Source of the DNA: Aliiglaciecola lipolytica E3
Lineage (GTDB): Bacteria; Pseudomonadota; Gammaproteobacteria; Enterobacterales; Alteromonadaceae
NCBI RefSeq assembly: GCF_000314975.1
Contig: NZ_BAEN01000015.1
Location: forward strand, 122,484 to 186,483
DNA: 64,000 bases
Direction of reading: 5' to 3'
Part shown: positions 45,835 to 56,500 of the stretch, piece by piece
Numbering within the stretch: the first letter of the stretch is position 1
Layout: the number at the start of each line of letters is the position of its first letter
Translations under genes and position numbers: made by a program
Notes under the pieces: generated by a model
What the model was told of the DNA's origin: nothing
Database searches by the model: none
Seen by the model: only the letters and a program-made list of their open reading frames with translations

Positions 45835-47433
45835 ATGTTAAATATCAATAAAAAGGCAGGCTTGGTATTGCTTGGCTTATTTTTCTCTCACGGCATATCA
45901 GCCACCACCTACACAGACGCACAGCGTGAAACTGCAAAAGAGCAGGTTGCTGCGGCAGTTGATAAACAAGCAAAACTAGCTCAAGTCATGAATGACATGA
46001 TTTTTTCATTTGCTGAGCTTGGTTTTCAAGAAATTGAAACTTCTGCTTATTTGACAAAACATTTAGCAGAACAAGGTTTTAAGATAGAACAAGGTATAGC
46101 AGGTATCCCTACTGCATGGGTCGCGACCTGGGGATCAGGTAAACCCGTTATTGCATTAGGTACGGATTTAGACGGTATACCAAAAGCATCACAAAAACCC
46201 GGTGTGGCCTATCATGAGCCAATTGTTGAAGGTGCACCGGGTCATGGTGAAGGGCATAATTCAGGGCAAGTGGTAAATATCATTGCTGCAATGGCATTAA
46301 AAGAATATATGTCTGAAAATAATATTGAAGGAACAATTATGTTATGGCCTGGCGTTGCCGAGGAGCAGCTCGCCACCAAAGCCTATTACGTGCGAGAAGG
46401 GTATTTCGATGATGTAGATGCCGTGTTGTATTCTCATGTAGGAAATCGTTTTGGGACTTTTTATGGAAACCCTTTTTTCTCAGGTATGGTGTCAATTCAA
46501 TACAATTTCTATGGTGAATCAGCACATAGTGCCGGAGCTCCCTGGCGCGGTAAAAGTGCGTTAGACGCAGTAGAACTGATGAGTGTCGGCATGAATTACC
46601 GACGTGAACATTTACGTTTGGCACAGAGAACGCACTCTGTTGTCGTGGATGGCGGTGACCAACCTAATGTTGTCCCTTCTAAAGCTACATCTTGGTATTA
46701 CTTTAGAGAATTAGACTATCCCCATGTAAAAGCACTTTGGGAAGTCGGTAACCAAATGGCCGAAGGCGCCGCGTTGATGACAGACACCCGGTGGGATTCG
46801 ACTGTTATGGGCACAGCTTGGCCAGGACATTATAACAAACCTATGGCGATGCGAGCGTTTGAAAATATTCAAAAGGTGGGTATGCCTGAATGGTCTGAAG
46901 AAGACATTTTATTAGCTAAATCTGTGCAAAAAGAAATTGGCGCAGAGGAGATTGGGTTAGCAGATACGCTCATGCCTGTAATCGCTCCGCCTGATCCTAA
47001 AAAAATGACAGGTGGTGGTTCAGATGACATGGGTGATATCTCTTGGGTAGTGCCGTCTATGTGGTTGTCATATCCATCAAACATTCCCAACTTACCGGGG
47101 CATCATTGGTCAAACGCAGTAGCTATGGCAACGCCGATAGCGCATAAGGGCATTATTGCCGGTGCAAAAGCGCATGCTATGACGATGATAGATTTATTTA
47201 CTGATCCTGCGCTAATGGCTGAGGTAAATGATTATTTCGAAAATGTACAAACTAAAGATATGAAATATCAATCGTTTTTGCGAGATACAGACAAACCGCA
47301 AATTCATTTAAACAAAGAGATCATGAGCGAGTTTCGCGAAAAGATGAAACCTTTTTATTATGATCCAGAGAAGTACGATACTTATCTGGAACAGCTTGGG
47401 GTGACATATCCGACGTTAAAAACGCAAGAATAA
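45835..47433 (+). CDS. Exported M20 amidohydrolase (AbgB-like), copy 2
   Basis: A 532-residue paralogue of the gene just upstream, alignable over the whole length without large gaps and mostly identical in the catalytic blocks (PGHGEGHNSGQVVNI, WPGVAEEQL, GESAHSAG, GGSDDMGDISW, YDPEKYDTYLEQLG). The signal peptide ends at HGISA-TTY. GHGEGHN again has Glu in place of the Cys ligand. They are separated by 105 bp, with divergent sequence in between, so the duplication is old. The loop around FGTFYGNPFFSG differs between the copies and may set specificity. Confidence 0.88.
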   Translation: MLNINKKAGLVLLGLFFSHGISATTYTDAQRETAKEQVAAAVDKQAKLAQVMNDMIFSFAELGFQEIETSAYLTKHLAEQGFKIEQGIAGIPTAWVATWGSGKPVIALGTDLDGIPKASQKPGVAYHEPIVEGAPGHGEGHNSGQVVNIIAAMALKEYMSENNIEGTIMLWPGVAEEQLATKAYYVREGYFDDVDAVLYSHVGNRFGTFYGNPFFSGMVSIQYNFYGESAHSAGAPWRGKSALDAVELMSVGMNYRREHLRLAQRTHSVVVDGGDQPNVVPSKATSWYYFRELDYPHVKALWEVGNQMAEGAALMTDTRWDSTVMGTAWPGHYNKPMAMRAFENIQKVGMPEWSEEDILLAKSVQKEIGAEEIGLADTLMPVIAPPDPKKMTGGGSDDMGDISWVVPSMWLSYPSNIPNLPGHHWSNAVAMATPIAHKGIIAGAKAHAMTMIDLFTDPALMAEVNDYFENVQTKDMKYQSFLRDTDKPQIHLNKEIMSEFREKMKPFYYDPEKYDTYLEQLGVTYPTLKTQE

Positions 47434-47543
47434 ATAACTTGAGGTCTGCAGAAGCTTTGCAGTAAGGAGCGGCTGATGCAGAATCACGAGTTAAATAATA
47501 ATATAAAATTGAGTTCATGTGTGTGCTCCTTGGAGCAACTTCT

Positions 47544-47577
47544 AGCACCCAAGGTTTCCCTTGTGGTGCTTTTTTTT
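47544..47577 (+). terminator. Intrinsic terminator after the amidohydrolase pair
   Basis: AGCACC-CAAGG pairs with CCTTG-TGGTGCT with one bulged base, closed by a TTTC loop and followed by a run of T. It ends the receptor-amidohydrolase operon. Confidence 0.8.
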
Positions 47578-47589
47578 GGACGACTCGAA

Positions 47590-48444
47590 TTAAATTGCCA
47601 GTTGCGCAATCATATCTTTTGCGAGCAACTCTATCGCTTCTGAACGTACTTTTTGTGGATTAAGCAAGCACACACCAATATGACCTAAATCCGGTAGGCC
47701 AGCTTGTGGCGGTAGTACAAAAAGTCCAGGAGGTACTGTACTTCTAGCTAAAACTGTTATGCCTAAATCTTCGTTAATTGCCGCTTGTATCCCGTTTAAA
47801 TCCGAAATGGTATACACAATTTGCCACTGCTTTTTGCATTTAGCTAATAGATTGGTTGCTCTTTTTCGATAAATACAAGGGGCAGGGGCTGCGATCAGTG
47901 GCAATTTATTGGGTACTTTATTCACGTACCTTTGGCTACCGACCCAAACAAGTTGATCAGTGATGATAAAGCCTTCCTGCTCAGGATCGGCATCTTCTTG
48001 CAACGATAAAATTAAATCAAATTGGCTTTTCAAAGGTTCACAAACTAAATCTTTACTTAGTGCGCAGTGTACTTCTAAAGAAACTTCTGGATAAGTTTGC
48101 GTAAATCGCCGGATAATTTTAGGCATTAACGTGGTAGAAAACTCACTTGGAATACCCAGTTTGATATTACCGCTAACTTGAGGTTTACCAAATTCTGCCA
48201 TGGCTTGATCGTTAAGCATCAAGATTTTCATGCCGAATTCTAGCAGTTTGCTGCCTGCCAAAGTTAGCGTTAATCGATTTCCTTCTCGTAGAAAAAGCTT
48301 TTCACCCACGACTTCTTCGAGCTTTTTAATTTGCAAGCTTATTGCTGGCTGAGTACGCTTAAGTCTCTCTGCACATAATGTATAGCTGCCCGTTTGTGCG
48401 ATTGTTACAAATGACCGTAGAAAATCCACCGACAAATTTTTCAT
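47590..48444 (-). CDS. LysR-family transcriptional regulator
   Basis: A 284-residue LysR regulator. The N-terminal HTH is LRSFVTIAQTGSYTLCAERLKRTQPAISLQIKKLEE, followed by the effector domain (about 92-280) with GNIKLGIPSEFSTTLMPKII and INEDLGITVLARSTVPPGL. It is divergent from glyA (150 bp between starts), and its 3' end abuts the terminator of the amidohydrolase operon. It may control glyA or the amidohydrolases. Coinducer unknown. Confidence 0.9.
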   Translation of the reverse strand: MKNLSVDFLRSFVTIAQTGSYTLCAERLKRTQPAISLQIKKLEEVVGEKLFLREGNRLTLTLAGSKLLEFGMKILMLNDQAMAEFGKPQVSGNIKLGIPSEFSTTLMPKIIRRFTQTYPEVSLEVHCALSKDLVCEPLKSQFDLILSLQEDADPEQEGFIITDQLVWVGSQRYVNKVPNKLPLIAAPAPCIYRKRATNLLAKCKKQWQIVYTISDLNGIQAAINEDLGITVLARSTVPPGLFVLPPQAGLPDLGHIGVCLLNPQKVRSEAIELLAKDMIAQLAI

Positions 48445-48594
48445 GGCTTCACTCCTATAAAGTGTATTGGCAAAATTAAATAAATTGCCCTGTTCAAGCC
48501 ATATTAAATTTTTATGAGCTCATTTTTATTATTAATTTTATTTATTGCTTTGGTAGTTCTAGCATAGAGTTTCCGTAAACGCAATGGATACATA

Positions 48595-49848
48595 ATGATG
48601 CTACTTAATAACCCGCTAAACACGACAGATTCTGAGATATTCGACATCATCGCAGATGAAGCAAATCGCCAAGAAGCGCATATTGAATTGATCGCTTCTG
48701 AAAACTACACCAGTAAAGCGGTGATGGAAGCACAAGGCAGTGTGCTGACCAACAAATATGCTGAGGGTTATCCCGGCAAGCGTTATTACGGTGGATGTGA
48801 ATTTGCTGATAAAGCAGAAACACTCGCAATCGAACGCGCAAAAACACTATTTAATGCTGACTATGCAAATGTTCAACCACATTCGGGTTCGCAGGCAAAT
48901 GCCGCAGTATATATGGCACTACTTAAGCCTGGCGATACGATATTGGGTTTGAGTTTAGATCACGGTGGGCACTTAACCCATGGCGCTAAACCTAACTTTT
49001 CAGGCAAGCTATATAATGCCGTACAGTATGGCTTAAACACAGATACTGGTGAGATAGACTATCAACAAGTTGCAGCGTTGGCTGAAGAACATCAACCGAA
49101 AATGATTGTAGCCGGTTTTTCTGCGTATTCTAGAGTCATCGATTGGCAAAAGTTTAAGGACATTGCACAAAGTGTTGGCGCATATTTGTTTGTCGATATG
49201 GCGCATGTGGCAGGCTTAGTTGCTGCCGGTCTTTATCCAAACCCTGTACCCTTTGCCGATGTTGTAACCACGACAACCCACAAAACGTTGCGTGGACCGC
49301 GCGGCGGATTGATTTTGTGTAAATCAAACCCTGAACTTGAAAAGAAGTTTAATTCACTGATTTTTCCTGGTATTCAAGGTGGTCCACTGATGCATGTTAT
49401 TGCTGCCAAAGCAGTGGCATTTAAAGAAGCGTTAGCACCTGAGTTTACGACCTATCAACAACAGGTTGTAGATAACGCTCAGGCCATGGCTGAGGTGTTT
49501 TTAAAGCGTGGATATGGGGTGGTTTCTGGCGGTACAGACAATCATCTGTTTCTGGTTGATCTCATCGCAAGAGGAATGACAGGAAAGGAAGCTGACGCGT
49601 TGTTGGGGGCGGTGAATATTACGGTTAACAAAAACACCGTACCGAATGATCCACAATCACCTTTTGTTACCAGTGGCATTCGTATTGGTACACCTGCTGT
49701 AACTTCGAGAGGATTTAAAGTGTCGCATGTGTCTGATTTAGCGAATTGGATGTGTGATTTACTTGATAACCCTGAAGATGCATATGTGAGTGAACAAGTT
49801 AAATCAAACGTGGCTAAGTTAACGTCTGAATTTCCAGTTTACGCTTAA
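48595..49848 (+). CDS. glyA: Serine hydroxymethyltransferase
   Basis: A 417-residue PLP enzyme that interconverts serine and glycine with tetrahydrofolate. Visible landmarks: [65 protein letters not shown] and the PLP lysine K230 in [11 protein letters not shown]. The length matches the bacterial family. It stands alone behind a LysR regulator rather than in the nrdR-rib neighbourhood common in gammaproteobacteria, so it may be a second copy; this window cannot show whether another glyA exists. Confidence 0.96.
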   Translation: MMLLNNPLNTTDSEIFDIIADEANRQEAHIELIASENYTSKAVMEAQGSVLTNKYAEGYPGKRYYGGCEFADKAETLAIERAKTLFNADYANVQPHSGSQANAAVYMALLKPGDTILGLSLDHGGHLTHGAKPNFSGKLYNAVQYGLNTDTGEIDYQQVAALAEEHQPKMIVAGFSAYSRVIDWQKFKDIAQSVGAYLFVDMAHVAGLVAAGLYPNPVPFADVVTTTTHKTLRGPRGGLILCKSNPELEKKFNSLIFPGIQGGPLMHVIAAKAVAFKEALAPEFTTYQQQVVDNAQAMAEVFLKRGYGVVSGGTDNHLFLVDLIARGMTGKEADALLGAVNITVNKNTVPNDPQSPFVTSGIRIGTPAVTSRGFKVSHVSDLANWMCDLLDNPEDAYVSEQVKSNVAKLTSEFPVYA

Positions 49849-49855
49849 ATAAAAA

Positions 49856-49890
49856 CGCGCCTTAAGAATAATTCCTAAGGCGCGCTTTTT
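49856..49890. terminator. Intrinsic terminator after glyA
   Basis: CGCGCCTTAAGAAT (49856-49869) pairs with ATTCCTAAGGCGCG (49871-49884), one mismatch, with flanking A- and T-runs. It can serve both glyA and the convergent SulP gene. Confidence 0.88.
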
Positions 49891-49908
49891 TAGCGTTAAA
49901 AAACGTAA

Positions 49909-51567
49909 CTACTTAGCTGGCGGATTATTAGATACAGCCTTTGAAGCTAGTTTTTTAGAAGAAGCTTTTTCTTGTTCACCAATAATCACTACAGCATGCT
50001 CTAGCGCACTTAACAAATTATCAAACGATTCGACATCAGCTTGCGCAGCATTAATGCCAGTTAACACCGCCTTAATTTCGTCATTTGCTCCACATATCAG
50101 TAGTTTTCTTCCTGAGCTCTTCGCGTCCGTTGCGACGGTTTCAACGGCCATTGCTGCTGAAACATCAACACTTGGTACGCGCGTGAAGTCCATTATCAGA
50201 ACTTGCGAACCCGGCTTGACCTTTTCACGAACGTGGTGACCTACATCAGCCGCTGCTCCGAAACTCAATGGGCCGCCAAAGCTAAAGATACTTACTTTCC
50301 CTTTAGTTTGTTTAAGAAGCGCATTTTCTTCTGGATCGTTAAGGATTTCAGGTATTTTTTTCAAATCTTCGATTTGAATTTGTGCGATTTGACGTACGTA
50401 AGCTAACGCGGCCAAAACCACACCTACACCTACTGCGGTAATTAAGTCTACAAATACAGTAAGACCCAATACCAGTAACATAAGTGCGAAATCCCATCTC
50501 GGACCATTGTGAGCACGTTTTAAATAGCTCCAATCAATAATGTCGAGACCAACCTTAACCAAAATACCAGCAAGTACAGCATGCGGGATATTTGCTGCTA
50601 ACGGGCTTAAACCTAACACGACCGCAAGTAATACAAGTGCGTGAACCATACCAGAAAGGCGTTGTTTACCACCGCTACGAATGTTTACAACCGTACGCAT
50701 GGTAGCACCAGCACCGGCGATTCCGCCGATAAGACCAGCAACCGTGTTACCAATACCTTGTCCAATAAGCTCTTTATTACTGTCGTGACGGGTACGAGTC
50801 ATGTTGTCAGCGACTAGTGACGTTAACAGGCTGTCGATTGCACCTAATACTGCAAGTATGAATGCAGCTTCAATTACAATGAAAAATTGACTTTGTTCGT
50901 AAACGGGTAAATGTAAGCTAGGTAAGCCAGTTGGAATATTTCCCAATACCGGAATATTGGTAAACGCAAAACTAACTAAGGTTCCAATTATTAAAGCTGC
51001 TAATGCTCCTGGAACAAACTTGCCCAAGGCAGGTGGCCATTTATAAGCAATAACCAAAGTGCCAACACCTAATATTAAGGTTGCGAAGTTTATATCTGCT
51101 AATGCTGTTGGTAAGTAACTTAGCGCACCAATGGTGCCGCCTGGTGGCTCATGACCTAATAATCGTCCTATTTGAAGAATGATTATGATCGCGCCTATAC
51201 CGGACATAAATCCAGAAATAACAGGGTAGGGCACAAGTCGAATATATTGACCGACGCCTAAAAACCCAAATGCAACTTGAAGCAGTCCGGCTAAAACAAC
51301 CGCGGTAAATATCAGTTCAGCGTTACCTGATAAGCTAGCGAAGAGGCCAGCCAAAACCACAACCATTGGACCTGTAGGCCCCGATATTTGTGAAGGTGTA
51401 CCACCAAACAAAGCTGCAAAAAAGCCAACCGCTATAGCGCCGTATAATCCGGCCATAGGGCCAAGGCCTGAGGCAACACCCAAGGCTAACGCCAAAGGTA
51501 AAGCAACGATACCGGCGGTTATACCGCCAGTAAGATCGCCACGTAGATTTGATAAATCTAATTTCAT
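49909..51567 (-). CDS. SulP-family anion transporter with STAS domain
   Basis: A 552-residue SLC26/SulP transporter. About 12-14 membrane segments (10-400) include GGITAGIVALPLALALGVASGLGP and GGTPSQISGPTGPMVVVLAG at the anion-binding site, and GIAGAGATMRTVVNIRSGGK. A cytosolic STAS domain (about 420-525) has VLIMDFTRVPSVDVSAA. It lies 21 bp downstream of a beta-carbonic anhydrase gene in the same direction, which argues for bicarbonate rather than sulfate as substrate (BicA-like). The transport assignment is inference from the pairing. Confidence 0.92.
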   Translation of the reverse strand: MKLDLSNLRGDLTGGITAGIVALPLALALGVASGLGPMAGLYGAIAVGFFAALFGGTPSQISGPTGPMVVVLAGLFASLSGNAELIFTAVVLAGLLQVAFGFLGVGQYIRLVPYPVISGFMSGIGAIIIILQIGRLLGHEPPGGTIGALSYLPTALADINFATLILGVGTLVIAYKWPPALGKFVPGALAALIIGTLVSFAFTNIPVLGNIPTGLPSLHLPVYEQSQFFIVIEAAFILAVLGAIDSLLTSLVADNMTRTRHDSNKELIGQGIGNTVAGLIGGIAGAGATMRTVVNIRSGGKQRLSGMVHALVLLAVVLGLSPLAANIPHAVLAGILVKVGLDIIDWSYLKRAHNGPRWDFALMLLVLGLTVFVDLITAVGVGVVLAALAYVRQIAQIQIEDLKKIPEILNDPEENALLKQTKGKVSIFSFGGPLSFGAAADVGHHVREKVKPGSQVLIMDFTRVPSVDVSAAMAVETVATDAKSSGRKLLICGANDEIKAVLTGINAAQADVESFDNLLSALEHAVVIIGEQEKASSKKLASKAVSNNPPAK

Positions 51568-51588
51568 ATCACGATTCCAAAGTGGTTT

Positions 51589-52233
51589 TTATGCTGAAGT
51601 CAGTTTACTTTCCGCATAGACTTGATCCATTGGTTCAAACTTGCCACTTGTAGAGTTGTAACAAAGTACACTACCGCTTTCGATATGATATACCCAACCA
51701 TGCAGTTTAACCTGTCCACTGGCGAGTTTAGCGGCTACTGCTGGGTGAGTGCGAAGATGTTGTAATTGTTGTACAACATTCTCTTCTGTTAGCATGTCTA
51801 AATGCTCTAAACCTATCTCCCCGCATTTTTCTTTAACTACCGCAGAAGCACAACGACAATGACCTAACCATTCTTTCACATGTGGTAATTCGTCCAAACC
51901 TTCAGGATTGATAGCACCTTTCATCGCACCACAATCTGTATGACCACAGACAACGATATGTGAAACGCCTAATGCGGCAACAGCGAATTCTATTGATGCG
52001 GTCATGCCGCCCGTTTGATTGCTATGCGGAGGAACTATGTTACCTGCATTACGACATATAAATAATTCACCTGGCTCAGTTTGCGTAACTAGGTTTGGGT
52101 CAATACGAGAATCCGCACAGGTGATAAATAACACCTCAGGATTTTGTCCATTAGCTAGTTTTTTGAAAGTTGCTTTCTTGCCAGGAAAGACTTCTTTTTG
52201 AAACTTTGCCACTCCAGAGATTACGTGGTCCAT
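51589..52233 (-). CDS. can: Beta-carbonic anhydrase
   Basis: A 214-residue zinc enzyme that hydrates CO2 to bicarbonate. Zinc ligands and dyad are visible: C39, D41 and R43 in TCADSRID, and H98 and C101 in GHTDCGAMKG; FICRNAGNIVPP and EFAVAALGVSHIVVCGH are typical. It is first gene of an operon with the SulP transporter and divergent from an OxyR-like LysR regulator. The regulator's possible OxyR-type site lies about 70-110 bp upstream of this start. Confidence 0.95.
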   Translation of the reverse strand: MDHVISGVAKFQKEVFPGKKATFKKLANGQNPEVLFITCADSRIDPNLVTQTEPGELFICRNAGNIVPPHSNQTGGMTASIEFAVAALGVSHIVVCGHTDCGAMKGAINPEGLDELPHVKEWLGHCRCASAVVKEKCGEIGLEHLDMLTEENVVQQLQHLRTHPAVAAKLASGQVKLHGWVYHIESGSVLCYNSTSGKFEPMDQVYAESKLTSA

Positions 52234-52300
52234 AAAAGTCGCTCCTATAAAATTATTAATTAAATGATTCTTTAAATGACGTCGAAATTAGTTTTACCTG

Positions 52301-52346
52301 ATAGCTATATAGAAGTATAGTTTATGTCGAGATAGATTTCCTCTAT
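52301..52346. promoter_or_regulatory. Candidate OxyR-type operator between can and the LysR gene
   Basis: ATAG-N7-CTAT at 52332-52346 has the exact spacing of an OxyR half-operator. Further ATAG boxes at 52301, 52309 and 52317 lie upstream, one of them 23 bases before (expected 22). Outer CCTGATAG and CTATCAGG form an inverted repeat spanning the region. It is intermediate in quality. The divergent LysR protein would be the binder. Confidence 0.5.
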
Positions 52347-52379
52347 CAGGCTGCTTTTTTAGTATCGACAGGATGTAAT

Positions 52380-53333
52380 ATGATTTCGGACAATAAATCG
52401 CCATCAATTAATCAACTTAAATATTTTGTAGCCGTTGCTAAGCAGCTCAGTTTCCGGCGAGCAGCTCAATCTTTAGGTGTCAGTCAGCCCACGTTAACTA
52501 TTCAAGTTCAAAGCCTCGAAAAGAATTTAAAGCTAAGTTTATTTGAACGTAACCGAAGTGGCACTCTGCTAACGCCGCAGGGGCATGCGTTACTTGTTCA
52601 TGCTGAAGCGATTTTACGCGCCACACAGCGGTTTAACGACTCTGCTCGCGAGTTGATTGATGGCACTACTACAACCTATAGATTGGGCATTCCGCCAACG
52701 TTGGGGCCATATCTTTTGCCGTTTGTCTTGCCGGAATTGCACAGGCGTTTTAGCCAATTAAAGTTTTATGTTCGAGAAGGATCTACACAGCAACTCGAAG
52801 AAGGATTATTAAGTGGCGACTATGATTTAATTATCTCCCCTTCAACACGCGAATCGTCTCAACTTATTGTGTCTGAATTGTTTACTGAGCCTTTAAAATT
52901 AGTGATGCCTAGTGATCATGCATTAGCCGGGCAGGAGTTTGTCAACCCATCAGATATTCAAGGAGAAAAAGTTCTTACACTGGAAGACAGTCATCATTTT
53001 CATCATCAAGTACAAACTATCTGTGCTCAAATTGGTGCACATTTACACCGAGATTACGAAGGCACGAGTTTAGATACATTGCGGCAAATGGTGGTGATGG
53101 GCGTTGGCGTCTCGTTTTTACCGGGGCTTTATATTCATTCTGAGTTGCATCGCCCAGATGAATTGCACGTGTGCGAACTGCTAGATACGCCCATAACAAG
53201 ATTGCACCATTTAATTTGGCGTAACACTGCACCTGGTCGCGTTTTCTTCCGAGAATTAGGGCAGCTTTTTCGAGACATAATTGAAGAGAAGTTAGCCAAT
53301 GCGGTCACCGTAAGTAAAGAAAGCATACGTTAG
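52380..53333 (+). CDS. OxyR-like LysR regulator lacking the peroxidatic cysteine
   Basis: A 317-residue LysR regulator closely resembling OxyR across the effector domain. The HTH is LKYFVAVAKQLSFRRAAQSLGVSQPTLTIQVQSLEK. The OxyR switch region, usually LEDGHCLRDQAxxFC, reads LEDSHHFHHQVQTIC: the position of peroxidatic C199 is His, while the resolving Cys (C208) remains. It is followed by the conserved TSLDTLRQMVVMGVGVSFLP. It thus cannot form the C199-C208 disulfide. It is divergent from the carbonic anhydrase operon, its most likely target. Catalase is also nearby, after the Amt fusion. Confidence 0.88.
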   Translation: MISDNKSPSINQLKYFVAVAKQLSFRRAAQSLGVSQPTLTIQVQSLEKNLKLSLFERNRSGTLLTPQGHALLVHAEAILRATQRFNDSARELIDGTTTTYRLGIPPTLGPYLLPFVLPELHRRFSQLKFYVREGSTQQLEEGLLSGDYDLIISPSTRESSQLIVSELFTEPLKLVMPSDHALAGQEFVNPSDIQGEKVLTLEDSHHFHHQVQTICAQIGAHLHRDYEGTSLDTLRQMVVMGVGVSFLPGLYIHSELHRPDELHVCELLDTPITRLHHLIWRNTAPGRVFFRELGQLFRDIIEEKLANAVTVSKESIR

Positions 53334-53402
53334 TGCTATTACCCTCCCCGAACGAAGAAATACTAGTAGTCATTTATTAGTTGGCCGATTAAACACCCCA
53401 CG

Positions 53403-53451
53403 ATGGTGCAATTATAGTAATTGCATAATCGCTGTGCGTGAATTGCACCAT
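53403..53451. promoter_or_regulatory. Inverted repeat with NtrC-like half-sites upstream of the Amt fusion
   Basis: ATGGTGCAATT (53403-53413) and its exact complement AATTGCACCAT (53441-53451) flank 27 bases. TGGTGCA/TGCACCA are the halves of the NtrC consensus, but here they face apart at a distance much longer than the usual 3-5 bases. No good sigma-54 -24/-12 box is seen. It may be a nitrogen-regulatory site or another activator's; low certainty. Confidence 0.4.
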
Positions 53452-53571
53452 AGGTGTGCGCAAAGCTACTTCTGTTTACTCGAAACCTCGTAATTGCGAG
53501 GGTTTTAGCGGGAATAAAACTTGCACAGTCTGCACATATTATTCTGTCGTGGTTGTACATAAGGTCTTAGT

Positions 53572-56500
53572 TTGACAGACAATTTCTGGTTGCTATTTTC
53601 TGCCATGCTTGTGTTTTTGATGCAGGCAGGTTTCTTATGCTTAGAAAGTGGTAGAACTCGCAGTAAAAACAGTATCAATGTAGCCGCTAAAAATATCGGT
53701 GACTTTATCGTTTCGGCGGGCATTTTCTGGCTATTTGGTTTCGGCATTATGTTCGGTCCGAGTATTAATGGTTGGTTTGGTGTAGGTGATTTTGTTTTTG
53801 GTGAAGATAAAGCCGCTACACAAATTACCTTTTTCTTATTTCAGATGATGTTTTGTAGCACAGCCGCAACACTTACTTCCGGCGCTATTGCAGAGCGCGC
53901 ACGTTTTTCTAGCTACATGTACATAACCATCATACTTAGTGCTTTTATTTATCCATTTGTAGGACATTGGGTTTGGGCTGGTGGCTATAACCCTGACAAC
54001 TCCGGTTGGTTACAAGCAATGGGCTTCATTGATTTTGCAGGCTCTACGGTTGTGCATTCTGTCGGGGGGTGGGTTGCCTTGGCAAGTGTGTTAATTGTTG
54101 GGCCAAGGATTGACCGATTTAAAAAAAATACGAAATTTCCATCAGGTAGCAACTTGCCTATGGCAGCCATGGGCACCCTATTAATCTGGTTCGGTTGGTT
54201 TGGTTTTAATGGTGGAAGCACTTTAGTGTTTGATGCAAAAGTGCCGGTTATCATTCTTAATACCTGTCTTGCGGCGATATGGGGCGGTTTAATCGCAACT
54301 CTTATACATCATAAAAGCCAAGGGTTTGTTGATATGGGGGCAAGCCTCAACGGTATTATTGCCGGGCTGGTTGCGGTTACAGCAAGCTGTCATGCGGTTT
54401 CACCCGCAGAAGCGGCAGTGATAGGTGCTGTTTCAGGCTTAATTGTGCATTATGGCACCGAGCTTATGGACTATTTGAAATTAGACGATGCGCTAAGAGT
54501 CATTCCCGCTCATTTATTTGCTGGTATGTGGGGAACTATCGCTGTTGCGTTGTTTGGTGATCCGGAAAAACTAGGGACTGGATTGAGTTTTCTAAGTCAG
54601 CTAGGAGTGCAAGTATTCGGCATCATTGTGGTTGGATTGTTTAGCTTCATTTGTTGTTTTTTACTTCTTAAATGGGTTAATAAATTCTCCCCCTTACGCG
54701 TGTCTCGCGAAGATGAGCTAACAGGTTTAAATATTAGTGAGCATCAAGCGTCAACTGAGTTGATCGATTTATTAGATGATATGCAAACCCACCAAAATAA
54801 AGGCGATTTTACACTCCAAGTAAAAGAAGAGCCCTTTACTGAAGTAGGGCAAATTGCGCGCAAATATAATGAAGTTATTAGCAAAGTATCTAAAGAAATG
54901 GCACAACGTGAAAGTGCCATTAGTAAATTCAAAATAAGTGAAAAGCGAAAGAGTGCCATTTTAGACTCATCAATGGATTGCATCATTTCAATTGACTGGC
55001 AAGGCAATATCATCGAGTTTAACCCCGCAGCTGAAAGAACATTTGGTTGCTTAAAGGCAGAAGTGGTGCAGCAAAGTTTTATCAATAACTTTGCGTTAGA
55101 TAAAGACATCCAAAAATTCAATCAAAGTTTAAAGTTGCAGTTTGTTGATGCCAGTGGACTCGTGCTAAATCGACGCAGAGAAATAATGTTAAAACGTGCT
55201 GCCGGCCAGACATTTCCAGCTGAAGTGACAATTACAATTAGTAAACTAAACAATGGTCAAAATAACGAATTTACACTGCACTTAAGAGATGTGACACAAC
55301 AGCAAAAAATTAAGAATAGGTTAAATTTTCTCGCCTATCACGATTCGTTAACGCATTTGTCTAATCGCACGCATTTGGTATCAGAATTAAACTTTCAAGT
55401 AGCCAGAGCCAAAAAGTCTTCTGGCATCATAGCGCTATTTTTCTTGGACTTAGATAAATTCAAAAAAATTAACGACACCCTAGGACATAAAACCGGCGAC
55501 TTTCTATTGTGCCAAGTAGCGGAGCGATTAAAGACCGCCTGTCGAGAAAACGATGTTATTGCGCGTTTAGGAGGGGACGAATTTATCGTGGTAATGACGG
55601 GAGATTTGACTGAAGCTCTGATAACTCGAAAAGCAGAAAATATTCTGTCCGTTATGCGAGAACCTATTTTACTCAACGGAAAAAACTATCAAATAGCTAC
55701 CAGTATAGGTGTGGCTATCTCTGTAAACGGTGACATAGAAACCGATGAGTTGATACAAAGAGCCGATATTGCAATGTACAGCGCTAAGTTTCACGGCCGT
55801 GATAACTTCAAATTATATACTGAGAAAATGGGACAAAAAGCCCAAGAAGAAGTGAGTTTGGAAAGAAGAATCAAACAAGCCATAGAAAAAGATGAATTTA
55901 GCGTTGCCTATCAACCTAAAGTAAAGGCAGATAAAACCGTGGTTTCCTTAGAAGCGTTAATTCGGTGGGAGCAGCCAGAATTAGGTCTGATTTCACCCAA
56001 AGAGTTTATCCCTATTGCTGAGCAAAGCAATCTTATCGTGCAAATCGGTGAAATTATGATTGATAAAGTGTTAGGGCAGTTGAGTGAATGGATTGATCTT
56101 GATTCAAGAGTGGTACCGATTGCTATCAATATTTCCGGTCGACAACTGGTTGCGGAGGATTTTGTTGCACACGTAGAAAAGAAACTAACTGAGCATGGTA
56201 TTAACGGTGAATATTTAGAATTTGAAATAACCGAAGGTATTTTAATACAAGATATAGAAAACTGCATTGCTGTACTGAATCAGTTAAAAGCACTGCATAT
56301 AAAAGTGTCAATTGACGACTTCGGAACCGGGTATTCTTCTTTAAGTTACCTTAAAAAACTTCCTTTAGATATTCTTAAAATTGATCGTTCATTTGTAAAT
56401 GAATGTGACTCGAAAACCGAAGATGCAGAAATATGCGCAACTATCATTAATTTGGCTAAAAATTTGAGTTTGTTGACAGTGGCAGAAGGGGTAGAAACCC

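Noticed and set aside
53425..53450. Sigma-54 promoter before the Amt fusion
   Set aside because: A TTGCA -12-like box is present, but the GG at -24 is missing at the required spacing.
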